The notes under the pieces were generated by a model that worked only from the letters and a program-made list of their open reading frames with translations, was not told where the DNA came from and made no database searches. A stretch of DNA of 64,000 nucleotides from Ophthalmolycus amberensis (lineage: Eukaryota > Chordata > Actinopteri > Perciformes > Zoarcidae): positions 806,001 to 870,000 of the forward strand of contig JAFEUB010001791.1 of assembly GCA_024529925.1 (NCBI GenBank). Direction: 5' to 3'. Numbering within the stretch: the first letter of the stretch is position 1; each line of letters opens with the position of its first letter. Shown piece by piece: positions 13,690 to 22,390 of this stretch. Position numbers and translations under genes: made by a program.

Positions 13690-14901
13690 TTGTATGTACA
13701 AGGACTGCCCAATTTATGAAGTTTAAAAGCCCAGACATAGATATAACAAGTCAACAACTTTGTTTGCTCCCCCAGTCACAATTTAAGTCCCAGAGGACCA
13801 CACCATCATAACAATTGAAGAAAAAGTGTGTTCTTTTTAACCCACAGAGCTTCATCTGCCTGTCTTTTGTCTTTGAATATCTCTGAGAGAGTCTTGAAAA
13901 CACAACACAGATGTTCACTGTAATTTCGGCAGACGCGGTGGCTTTTCTCCAACATGTGCCGGGCCTCCCACAGAGCGCGGAGCAATTAACTGGATCTTCT
14001 GTCGGTGCAGATTTATGTAAGTATACGCCGTCTTCTACTTTGTCTTCTCAGTCATGTCGGCTAATCACCCACTTCTTCTCCGGGTTGGTTGAAAGTCTGT
14101 CGCTGCGTTAAAAGAAAAATATGGTAAAATATAGTTTAGTGTCTGTATGCACTGTTTCTGCTGAGAAAAAAACTCCTGCATTATGAGGCTGATGTGAGAA
14201 CATCACGGACAATAAAGTCTGTATATTAAATATTAGTGTATATTATAAGATGCTCAGGGATGTCATGTTGGTTTGAGGAGCGCAGGCTTACTGAGTGTCA
14301 CAGATGTAAGAACGATTACAAATCGTCAAATAGACTATTTGAGGTCAGCCCTAGACATTGCTAAACAATATTTATGAAACAAAAATTATGAAAACAAGAT
14401 AATCAGCACAATATTGGAAAGGCATTGGGGGAATTTGACTTGCAGCTCCGGCCCTGACCTACAGCTACCCTCTTACATACATATTTTTATTTCATGATAA
14501 GTGGATGAAACTTGCCATAAGCTAAAGCACATGTCCTGTCTGTCAAATGATTCCTAACATATCATAGCTCTTGAAGTCCTAAAAAAGAATTGTGCACATA
14601 AAATCATAATACGCCCTTATTTGGGATTTTGGTAGTGATCTGTATGTTACTGTGGATATGAAGACACATTGTCATAGTGTAATTCAAGGAGAACAAGTGA
14701 GGTTGTTTCCTTTTATAAAATAAAATAAAATAATTTAATAATCCCTGCTCCACGGGAGGGCTGAAAACATTCTATTCACTGATTCAGTGGCTCTCTGCTC
14801 GGTGGCACGTTGCATAGTGTCTGCTGGAGGTATAATTACAGAAATAGATGAATATAAGGGTGTAATTACCTCGAGAGAAGGTTCTCTGCAACTGAGCCCA
14901 A

Positions 14902-14904
<3 letters not shown>

Positions 14905-14956
<52 letters not shown>
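14905..14956 (+). repeat. (GT)26 microsatellite abutting a splice acceptor
   Basis: There are 26 uninterrupted GT units followed directly by the AG at 14957-14958 of the next exon's 3' splice site. The usual polypyrimidine tract is therefore replaced by a UG repeat in the pre-mRNA. UG repeats are binding sites for TDP-43 and CELF-type proteins, so inclusion of the downstream exon could depend on repeat length. Confidence 0.9.
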
Positions 14957-14958
<2 letters not shown>

Positions 14959-14960
<2 letters not shown>

Positions 14961-15060
14961 TGGTGGACAGAGGGACAGCAGGCTGCAGCAAGCCTCTCAG
15001 TGTCTAACTGATTTGATCAAGATGGCCGCTCAGACTCCGGGCAACTACATCCTCGACCAG
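14959..15060 (+). CDS. hnrnpul2: hnRNP U-like protein, internal exon (end of the P-loop kinase-like domain)
   Basis: The acceptor is gtgtag at 14958 and the donor is CCAG/gtgact at 15061. The 34 codons read SGGQRDSRLQQASQCLTDLI, then a lysine and MAAQTPGNYILDQ. In hnRNP U, UL1 and UL2 the matching segment carries a QxAxxCL helix and ends in NFILDQ or NYILDQ. This stretch belongs to the polynucleotide-kinase-like AAA fold. The hnRNP U family comprises nuclear RNA- and DNA-binding proteins acting in chromatin organisation, splicing and DNA repair. The GQRD..LQQA pattern is nearest to what I recall of HNRNPUL2. The ATG at 15022 is in frame but internal and should not be taken as the start: the 21 codons before it are conserved. 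The preceding exons were not found. Confidence 0.88.
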
Positions 15061-15215
15061 GTGACTCTTCCCTACTCTACATCAATTTAACTCTGAAATC
15101 ACCTTTTTAAGTCTCTGTATATTAACTTATTTTCAAAGATTTTTTCCATTGTGACATTTTATTCCACCTCCTCAGCTCTCTTAACATGTTCTCTTTTTCA
15201 AATCTCTCTTTTTAG

Positions 15216-15384
15216 GGCAACATCCTCTTCTCTGCACGGCGTTACAAGCTGCAGCTGTTCGCGGGCTTCAGGCGCCGGGCGGTGGTGGTCTTTCCCTCAG
15301 CGGACGAGTGGAAAAGACGACTGTCTCGGCACCAGATGAGCAACGGGGAGCAGATCCCCGAGACCGCCCTGCTCAAACTCCAAG
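15216..15384 (+). CDS. hnrnpul2: hnRNP U-like protein, exon with the FAGF..AVVV strand
   Basis: The acceptor is tttttag at 15215 and the donor is CAAG/gtgtga at 15385. The exon is 169 nt, phase 0 in and phase 1 out. It encodes GNILFSARRYKLQLFAGF, then RRRAVVVFPSADEWKRR and an IPETALLKL segment. Family members have the corresponding QRRKMCLFAGFQRKAVVV and DLPEHAVLKM. The DEWKRRL part resembles UL2 (EDWKKRL) more than U. The three linked exons read through without a stop and with matching phases, which argues for a functional or recently functional gene rather than a processed copy. Confidence 0.92.
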
Positions 15385-15641
15385 GTGTGACTTGTGCACA
15401 TGTTATAGGAAGTATAACATGAGTTCATCATAAGAAGATACCTCAGGGCCAATTGCGGGACACAGAAGATGTGGGTTAAACTGGTGTTAGCAGGCGATCT
15501 GAACAGACTGGAGTCTCTGGAAATGCTGACAATCAGATAAACCAGGGACAGCACAGTCATATGAATGGATCCAATACAGACTGAACTTCACATGCATGAG
15601 TTTCCGTGTTGTACTACTTGAACCGTCCCTCTCGTCTCCAG

Positions 15642-15845
15642 TGAGCTGCAGTCTTCCAGAGCAGCACAGCAACCTGCTGGAGGAGCTGCAGTACGTGGAG
15701 CTGCCTCGGGAGCAGGCACAGACGCTCCTGCAGGAGTACAGCCAAGAGGCTCGCAGACTGCTGCCCCCCATCCCCAAACAGGAGAAGAAGAAACCCCGAC
15801 ATCACAAGAAAAGACCCCACCCTCACGGCCCTCCACCCTCACACA
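15642..15845 (+). CDS. hnrnpul2: hnRNP U-like protein, exon with the end of the kinase-like domain and a basic tail
   Basis: The acceptor is tctccag at 15641, and the codon split with 15384 gives valine. The exon encodes VSCSLPEQHSNLLEEL, then QYVELPREQAQTLLQEY, matching hnRNP U (TLPE..., YVELQKEEAQKLLEQY), and ends with EARRLLPPIPK. A lysine/histidine/proline-rich stretch follows (KKKPRHHKKRPHPHGPPP). The donor is best placed after base 15845 (CACA/gtatcc), because this gives the right phase for the 41-nt exon at 15951. Reading straight on instead reaches TGA at 15854-15856, an alternative short end if that intron is retained. Unlike mammalian family members, no RGG box is visible. Confidence 0.88.
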
Positions 15846-15950
15846 GTATCCAGTGAACTGGACTTCATGGTCAGCGTGAGAAATGATGGGCAACATGTGG
15901 GGAGACTTGATATTTTAAGCTGTTAGTTGATCTCTTTATGGTCCTTGTAG

Positions 15951-15991
15951 GCTGGAACGACACAAGACTCAACATGCAGCAGCCAAGATAT
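15951..15991 (+). CDS. hnrnpul2: hnRNP U-like protein, small 41-nt tail exon
   Basis: The acceptor is ccttgtag and the donor is ATAT/gtgagt. The phase-1 junction with 15845 gives SWNDTRLNMQQPRY. The length and both phases fit the neighbouring exons, and the aromatic and glutamine content suits the low-complexity tail of the family. There is no independent homology at this length, so the call rests on splice consistency. Confidence 0.7.
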
Positions 15992-16572
15992 GTGAGTGTT
16001 ATATAACAAACCTCACTGTGACTTCATTTGGAGCCGTTGCTTTGTCGTTAGCTAAGCTGCACTTTAAGGTTTAAGAGGTTCTGGTCTCTTGAACCTCATC
16101 GTCTTGTAGAAATCAACCAAGTTTAGTACAAAGGAAGAAACACGCTCATGAAACACCATCATGAGTGTCAAACTAATGTAGTTTTACATTTGAACCGTAA
16201 CATTTTCCTCCGTTCTTTTCTTAACTTGATTTTAAGCTGAAGAAGTCAATTCATAGAAGTCAGTTTACTAAATGCACCAGTGAGGAGGAGATAAGGTCAG
16301 TAATGTATGCTGTAATGTAGTCAAAAGTAGTAAATTATAGATGTCTTGTAGGACCAATTTCTACTGCTATTTGAATCTATATATTAATAACCTTAATATC
16401 CATTCCTTCTTTGTTAGAAGTGTGGGTTGGCTGTGTTTCAGCTGCATCTGAGCAGTCGGATCCAATTTAGCATTTAGCTGAAAGATTCTAATTAACTCAG
16501 CAACAGCCACTTTTTAAGTTTTCCTTTTAAATCAAATCTCATTGTCTTTTTATGTGCTTTCCATTTCAGTAG

Positions 16573-16644
16573 AGTGTGCCTCATCAGGATCAGGGCTGCT
16601 ACTACAGAGACGTCGGCTACAGCGGATATGAAGGTTACTGGTGA
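16573..16644 (+). CDS. hnrnpul2: hnRNP U-like protein, terminal coding exon
   Basis: The acceptor is read as ttcagtag, using the second AG, because using the first AG would put TAG in frame. The 24 codons read SVPHQDQGCYYRDVGYSGYE, then GYW and TGA. A tyrosine/glycine-rich end is the family signature; hnRNP U and UL2 end in similar YxGY/GYY motifs. The whole tail after the kinase-like domain is only about 70 residues, much shorter than the long glycine-rich tails of mammalian paralogues. The tandem CAG/TAG acceptors make this 3' splice choice decisive for the reading frame. Confidence 0.8.
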   Translation, partial: SVPHQDQGCYYRDVGYSGYEGYW

Positions 16645-16928
16645 AGAAACAGATGCTGCTGCACATCTGTGTTTACAGGGACAATCGTTCTACTGATGTC
16701 ACTAACTACATCAGCAAGACATATTATAAAGAACTACGGTATATGTTGCACTCGCTGCTTTGACCAATCAAAGATAATCATTTTACTGGCAACAACCAGA
16801 TCACTTAAGGATTTTTTATTGAAAATGTTTTTTGAAAATTCAATCATGTTTTTACTGTGCAATTTACAAATGATGAAAAATACACCGTATTTTGTGATCA
16901 CCAGTGTTGGTCAGAGAGTCTTCAGAGT

Positions 16929-16934
16929 AATAAA
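16929..16934 (+). terminator. polyadenylation signal of the hnrnpul gene
   Basis: AATAAA lies 285 bases after the stop and is followed by a GT-rich element (ttgtgtttgtgcac) about 12-25 bases on, the standard downstream element arrangement. It implies a short 3' UTR ending near 16945-16955. Confidence 0.7.
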
Positions 16935-16955
16935 TCCCTCAACCCTTTGTGTTTG

Positions 16956-17526
16956 TGCACATTTGATCATGTGGATGTATTCTCTATCGGCTGAGCGTCG
17001 CGTCGTCTGCTCCGGCCTCGCTCGCTGTCTGGCTTCACTGTCTGATAGAGCAGCACGGCTCCTTTAGCTGAAGGACACAGCTCCGACCACAGAGGGCTGC
17101 TTCTGTCCAGCTGCAACACCTCCTACAAAAATTCAGGGACAACGAAATGTAGTCTTGTGTATGAACATCTTTTTTTATATATACACTCATCATTCCTGAG
17201 TTGCTGTAACCACGATGAATACAAAGGTGTTGCACAACACGATCACAAGGACAAATGCCACCACGGTTATACGGAGAAGAAGACGTCATTCTGCAGCCAG
17301 CAGCTGGAGGGAGGGAGAGGGATAATCATCACGTCATTTACTCTGGGATTTAGGATGAATGTCATCAGCTACATTGCTTTCTGTGTTCGACACGGCAGAG
17401 TTTGGGATTTATTGCTTGTTTGTTGTTGTTTTGTGCAATTTTCTCATCCTCAACAAAGTTTCATACATTAAAAGTTTCATACATTACCTTTCACCAAAGT
17501 TCAAAGCTTATTGGTCAAATACTGGT
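16956..17526. other. non-coding spacer between the hnrnpul gene and the minisatellite
   Basis: I see no gene or recognisable repeat here. The last 60 bases (from about 17455) contain a short duplicated phrase (tttcatacatta) leading into the GTTAC-rich array. Confidence 0.5.
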
Positions 17527-18679
17527 TGTTACTTATTTAGTTACTTTTTTAGTTACTTTTTTAGTAACTTTTTTAGTTACTTTTTAAAAAAAGTTACTTT
17601 TTTAGTTACTTTTAAAAAAAAGTTACTTTTTTAGTAACTTTTTTAGTTACTTTTAAAAAAAAGTTACTTTTTTAGTTACTTTTAAAAAAAAGTTACTTTT
17701 TTAGTTACTTTTTAAAAAAAGTTACTTTTTTAGTTACTTTTTTAAAAAAGTTACTTTTTTAGTTACTTTGTAAAAAAAGTTACTTTTTTAGTTACTTTGT
17801 AAAAAAAGTTACTTTTTTAGTTACTTTGTAAAAAAAGTTACTTTTTTAGTTACTTTGTAAAAAAAGTTACTTTTTTAGTTACTTTGTAAAAAAAGTTACT
17901 TTTTTAGTTACTTTGTAAAAAAAGTTACTTTTTTAGTTACTTTGTAAAAAAGTTACTTTTTTAGTTACTTTGTAAAAAAAGTTACTTTTTTAGTTACTTT
18001 GTAAAAAAAATTACTTTTTTAGTTACTTTGTAAAAAAAGTTACTTTTTTAGTTACTTTGTAAAAAAAGTTACTTTTTTTGTTACTTTGTAAAAAAAGTTA
18101 CCTTTTTAGTTACTTTGTAAAAAAAGTTACTTTTTTTGTTACTTTGTAAAAAAAGTTACCTTTTTTGTTACTTTGTAAAAAAAGTTACTTTTTTAGTTAC
18201 TTTGTAAAAAAAGTTACCTTTTTAGTTACTTTGTAAAAAAAGTTACCTTTTTAGTTACTTTGTAAAAAAAGTTACCTTTTTAGTTACTTTGTCAAAAAAG
18301 TTACTTTTTTAGTTACTTTGTCAAAAAAGTTACTTTTTTAGTTACTTTGTAAAAAAAGTTACTTTTTTTGTTAGTTTGTAAAAAAAGTTACCTTTTTAGT
18401 TACTTTGTAAAAAAAGTTACTTTTTTTGTTACTTTGTAAAAAAAGTTACCTTTTTTGTTACTTTGTAAAAAAAGTTACTTTTTTAGTTACTTTGTAAAAA
18501 AAGTTACCTTTTTAGTTACTTTGTAAAAAAAGTTACCTTTTTAGTTACTTTGTAAAAAAAGTTACCTTTTTAGTTACTTTGTAAAAAAAGTTACCTTTTT
18601 AGTTACTTTGTAAAAAAAGTTACTTTTTTAGTTACTTTGTAAAAAAAGTTACTTTTTTAGTTACTTTGTAAAAAAAGTA
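17527..18679. repeat. 29-bp-unit palindromic minisatellite, about 40 copies
   Basis: The dominant unit is AGTTACTTTGTAAAAAAA followed by GTTACTTTTTT (29 bp). Each unit contains AAAAAAGT-T-ACTTTTTT, an exact inverted repeat around a single base, so one strand can fold into a serial row of hairpins. The left end (17527-17760) has simpler variants lacking the TTTGT step. Right of about 18065, variants with GTTACC and TTTTTTTG appear in a fixed order that recurs 290 bp later, that is, ten units. The right end joins directly to the 3' tail of the LINE. Confidence 0.95.
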
Positions 18680-19738
18680 ATAATTCAAAGTGCTTCACAT
18701 AAAACCATTAAAAGCATGAAAACATAAGGCAAAAGAAAAGGAGATTTAAAAACAATTAAAGAAACAGTGTAAGAAATAAAATTCAGTAGTAAAATGCAGA
18801 AATGCAGGAAATTGATTAATATATTAATTGAATGTGGTTCAATTAAAGGCAGCAGCAAACAGAAAGGTCTTCAATCTTGATTTAAATGAGCTGAGGGTCT
18901 CAGCAGACCTGCAGCTTTCTGGGACTTTGTTCCAGATATGTGGAGCAGAAAAACTGAACGCTGCTTCTCCATGTTTAGTTCTGACTCGGAACAGAAAGTA
19001 GACCGGTCCCAGACGACCTAAGGGGTCGGGATGGTTCATAAGGTAGCAGCAGATCAGAGATGTATTTTGGCCCAAAACCATTCAGTGCTTTGTAAACCAA
19101 CAGCAGGATTTAAAGTCAATTCTTTGTTGGACAGGAAGCCAGTGCAAAGACCTCAGAACTGGAGTGATGTGGTCCACCCTCCTGGTCTTAGTGAGGACTC
19201 GAGCTGCAGCGTTCTGAATCAGCTGCAGCTTTCTGACGGACTTTTTACAGAGACCTGTAAACACACCGTTACAGTAGTCCAGTCTGCTGAAGATAAATGC
19301 GTGGACAAGTTTTTCCAAATCCTGTTGAGACATAAATCCTCTAATCCTTGATATATTCTTCAGGTGATAATAGGCTGATTTTGTAATTGTCTTGATATGG
19401 CTGTTCAGGTTGAGGTCTGAATCCATAACTACACCTAGATTTCTGGCTTGGTTTGTGGGTTTTAACATCAGTGACTGAAGCTGAGCGGTGATTTTCAATT
19501 GTTCGTCCTTGGTACCAAAAACAATTACTTCTGTTTTATCTTTGTTTAATTGAAGAAAATTCTGGCACATCCAGTTGTTGATTTGTTCAATGCAGTTACC
19601 CAGCCCCTGTATGGGATTATAGTCCCCTGGTGACATAGTTATGTAGATTTGTGTGTCGTCTGCATAATTATGATAACACACTTTGTTGTTTTCCATAATC
19701 TGAGCTAGTGGAAGCATGTAGATGTTGAACAGAAGAGC
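18680..19738 (-). mobile_element. 5'-truncated L2-clade LINE
   Basis: On the minus strand this carries the C-terminal half of a non-LTR reverse transcriptase. It has YADDTQIY (the catalytic YADD box), LNKDKTEVIVFG, LGVVMDSDLN, FSRLDYCNG and LRSLHWLPVQQRIDF, then FSAPHIWNKVPESCR and SLSSFKSRLKTFLF before a stop near 18839. These are typical of teleost L2/CR1-like elements. Homology starts abruptly at LLFNIYML (about 19738), as expected from 5' truncation during target-primed insertion. A single missing base just after RIDFK (near 19108-19112) shifts the frame, so the copy is dead. The 3' UTR reaches AAGCACTTTGAATT and then breaks into the minisatellite instead of the usual L2 tail. L2 is my best clade; Rex1 is the alternative. 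Confidence 0.88.
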
Positions 19739-20721
19739 ACATTATGGAGCACTTACCCGTGAAACAACACTGTAATAATATTTTCCAGGCAGCTCTGTGT
19801 GTCCTGCAGGGATGTGCCCATCGCCTTGTTGTGTATTCGTGTATCTATGTGTGTGAACCTGAGCATAAGGTGTAACGACAATAACGCATTCGACATCATG
19901 TCAGAAAACAAATAATAAAAAACATTTTAAAGTCATTCTTAACTTGAAAACACTATGTTTTAATTAAAGTAAGTACAACGTGCAATAATGCATGTGCCTG
20001 AAACTAACCTGCGCATAACGTCACACATGCTTTGTTGCTCGTCTCATTATTTTTCTCATAAAACCACTCATAGCCGTCTCTACTTTCTCACCGTCATCCA
20101 ACGCCTCCTCTGGGCTCCAGGCCCCAACTAACAATGGCACGTTTTAATTAAGGACAGAGGGTAACCCGAGACCTCGGATGGTGAATGGTGACACAATGAA
20201 TCCTCTTTATCTTACAAATGTTGAATAATGAGCTCCGGGTCCACTGAATAGCTGGAGTTTACGGGGGTTCAGCAGTGCTGAATCCCTCTGCAGCACACAG
20301 AGAGAGAGATCCCAGATTAAAGCACCAGGCATAAAGAGGCTTCTCACTTCAGGGTGAAATGTAATCCTTACGATCTATGATTGACCACAAAGGTACCTCC
20401 CCGTCTCAGATATCCTTCTCCGTCTAACTTAGCCAGAGGCGGAGGACTTCCTGTGTTTACCTGGCAGCAGAGCATCAGTCCTCTGTTTCCTGTCCTGCTC
20501 CCTATCAGTGCAATAAAAAACCTCTTCGGGCCAATTAAAGCAGCTACCATGGCTGTGATTGGATCCCTGAGCTTTTGATGTGACAAGAAAAAGCACATTC
20601 TGATGTCAATATTTAATTATTGTCATACTGTACCAGATTTCTATGATTAGTGATGTATCATGAACTCTTATTATTTGATGTTCGTTGATTGAATCTAGGG
20701 CGGGGCGATCAAAAATTACTA

Positions 20722-21010
20722 TCAGAGCTGCAGCTATCGATTATTCTAATCAAGTATTCTACCTAATATGCCATCGATTAATCGAGTAAGTGGATTCAAA
20801 ATAATTTCACTTTATCAAGGAGCAACAGTAAACAGTAAAAATACAATAGAAAACAGTAAGATGGATCCCAAAATGTTCATGTTTTGTTAGAACAAACATG
20901 AACATTTTGGGGGAAATGAGATTTGAGGAGTCTTTCTCCGCTGATAATAATGGGGAGTTTTCAGCTTTGGCAGAAACGCTGATTCCGTCACTTGATGAGC
21001 TTTACTGTCG
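20722..21010. mobile_element. decayed 'gagctgcagctatcgatta' MITE fragment
   Basis: It begins agagctgcagctatcgatta and continues with aatatgccatcgattaatcg, a start typical of a dispersed teleost DNA-transposon family. It includes the hairpin at 20867-20911. The right boundary is not visible. Confidence 0.5.
20867..20911. repeat. 18-bp perfect inverted repeat, 9-base loop
   Basis: The left arm cccaaaatgttcatgttt (20867-20884) is exactly complementary to 20894-20911. It probably reflects internal structure of the surrounding MITE. Confidence 0.9.
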
Positions 21011-21666
21011 TCAAAACACTAAAATCGCTGCAGCTGTGGGGGTTTGCAAAGTCGCGGATAAGTAAAATAAGCCCACTTTACACCATTTATCTCAACAGTG
21101 TTTCCCTCACGCTCACACATGACTGTCATTAAAACTATAGCAGCAGCTCCTCACTCGCTCACCAGCATCTCCATCCAAACAGAGTGTTGTTTTTCTCAAT
21201 GGAACACAAGATAGAAGATTGTTTTTAGTAATGTGTGGTCTGTTTCATCATGAATATGTTTTGTGCAGGGCTGTGTGTTAACGTTTTGTAGCACAGGCCA
21301 TAAAATTCCTCATAATGTAAATCAATGCAAACTCCGTTAACGTTGTTGGCTGTTAGCTCTGTTATTTAGCCACGGGCTGCTAACAGCTAACGTTAACGAG
21401 CTCTCCTTCTGATTTCGACACAGATTTGTTGTTCACACTGTAGCACTATCAGGACAAAAGGGGTGCGTCCCCTCAGGTTTATTAGTGCCACGCTTCTCCA
21501 CCAGAGCTCCGGTCCCAAACAAACATACAGCATGCGTGTGGCGTTACGTCATTGTGCGTTACTCCTTCTTGGTCTCTTTGTAGTTGTTGTACTTATAGAA
21601 CTGAAGTAACATCCAGTAACCACTATTTTTCTGTTTTGCTGCTGTGGAAAATACTTATGGTCTCTA

Positions 21667-22390
21667 CTAGGGGTGGGGGAAAAAATCGATACAGCATAGT
21701 ATCGCGATATTTTGCGTGGCGATATTGTATCGATACATGGACGCCAAGTATCGATCTTTTATTATATCAACTTTTTTTTTGTTTCGAAAAATCAAATCAA
21801 TTACTTTTTCAGTCCACTAGATGGTGCTGAGTTGTTTTCTGGTGAGGTCAGCAAAGGTCCCGGGTCAGCGTGATTGGTAGGAAGTTGGTCAAAACAAAGA
21901 CAGAGACATCTGGCTCCACAACGGGGTTAAATCTGCCAACAGTAGCCAGGCTCATGGGGAGAGTGCAGCGCATAACTGTCTCTGCCCTCGACGTCCACGC
22001 ATCGCAAGTTATACTGAGTTATATGACTCTCATATCCTACTTATACAAGTTATAGTTCATATACTGAGTCCACACGTTTGCATTTAGTTAAGTTGGACTA
22101 TGTAGTAATACAAACAGTTGAGTTTGTCAGGTTCATGCAACATTTATGACATTGTTGGTCAGTCTGTCAGCTTGACAATCCTATTCTGCTGCAATAAAAA
22201 TGATTGAAGTGAGATGAACAGACTGAAAACTTTATCTTATTAGATCAAACATGTTGACACAGTTTTCCTTTGGGGACATAATTTGAAGTTGAAAAAGTAA
22301 TAAATTGCAAAATATGTTATCACAATACTCAGAATATCGCAGTATCGTGATAATATCGTAGTATCGTGATAATATCGTATCGTGACCTAC
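21667..22390. mobile_element. non-autonomous hAT-like element, decayed right end
   Basis: The left end taggggtgggggaaaaaatc is followed by gatacagcatagtatcgcga and a repeated TATCGAT theme. The right part (22320-22390) carries the inverse theme (atatcgcagtatcgtgataa, then tatcgtatcgtgac). This arrangement is common in teleost genomes. The final right terminus matching the left end is missing, and no matching 8-bp flanks are seen. The interior has no transposase. Confidence 0.7.

Larger units (their letters stand above)
5072..14904. other. intergenic or intronic region with no recognisable exon
   Basis: Both strands were read for G-alpha, hnRNP-U (SAP, SPRY, P-loop) and other familiar exons, and none was convincing. 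The region holds a 13-G run (6256-6268), a 17-bp tandem repeat (7302-7359), a CA tract near 9880-9920, a 17-G run (11333-11349), a mixed TA/CA tract near 13650-13690 and short scraps of dispersed repeats, for example near 11150-11260 and 11795-11850. Confidence 0.5.

Noticed and set aside
13911..14016. Exon-like frame ending at a strong gtaagt donor, upstream of the hnrnpul exons
   Set aside because: The translation (ADAVAFLQHVPGLPQSAEQ) does not match any hnRNP-U domain and no acceptor is evident, so it was not accepted as the missing exon.
15022..15060. ATGGCCGCTCAG as the start codon of the hnrnpul gene
   Set aside because: The 21 codons upstream in the same exon match the conserved QxAxxCL helix, so this methionine is internal.
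19082..19717. Host gene with a reverse-transcriptase domain
   Set aside because: The frame is 5'-truncated and frameshifted and has standard LINE motifs through to its 3' UTR, so it is a dead retrotransposon copy.
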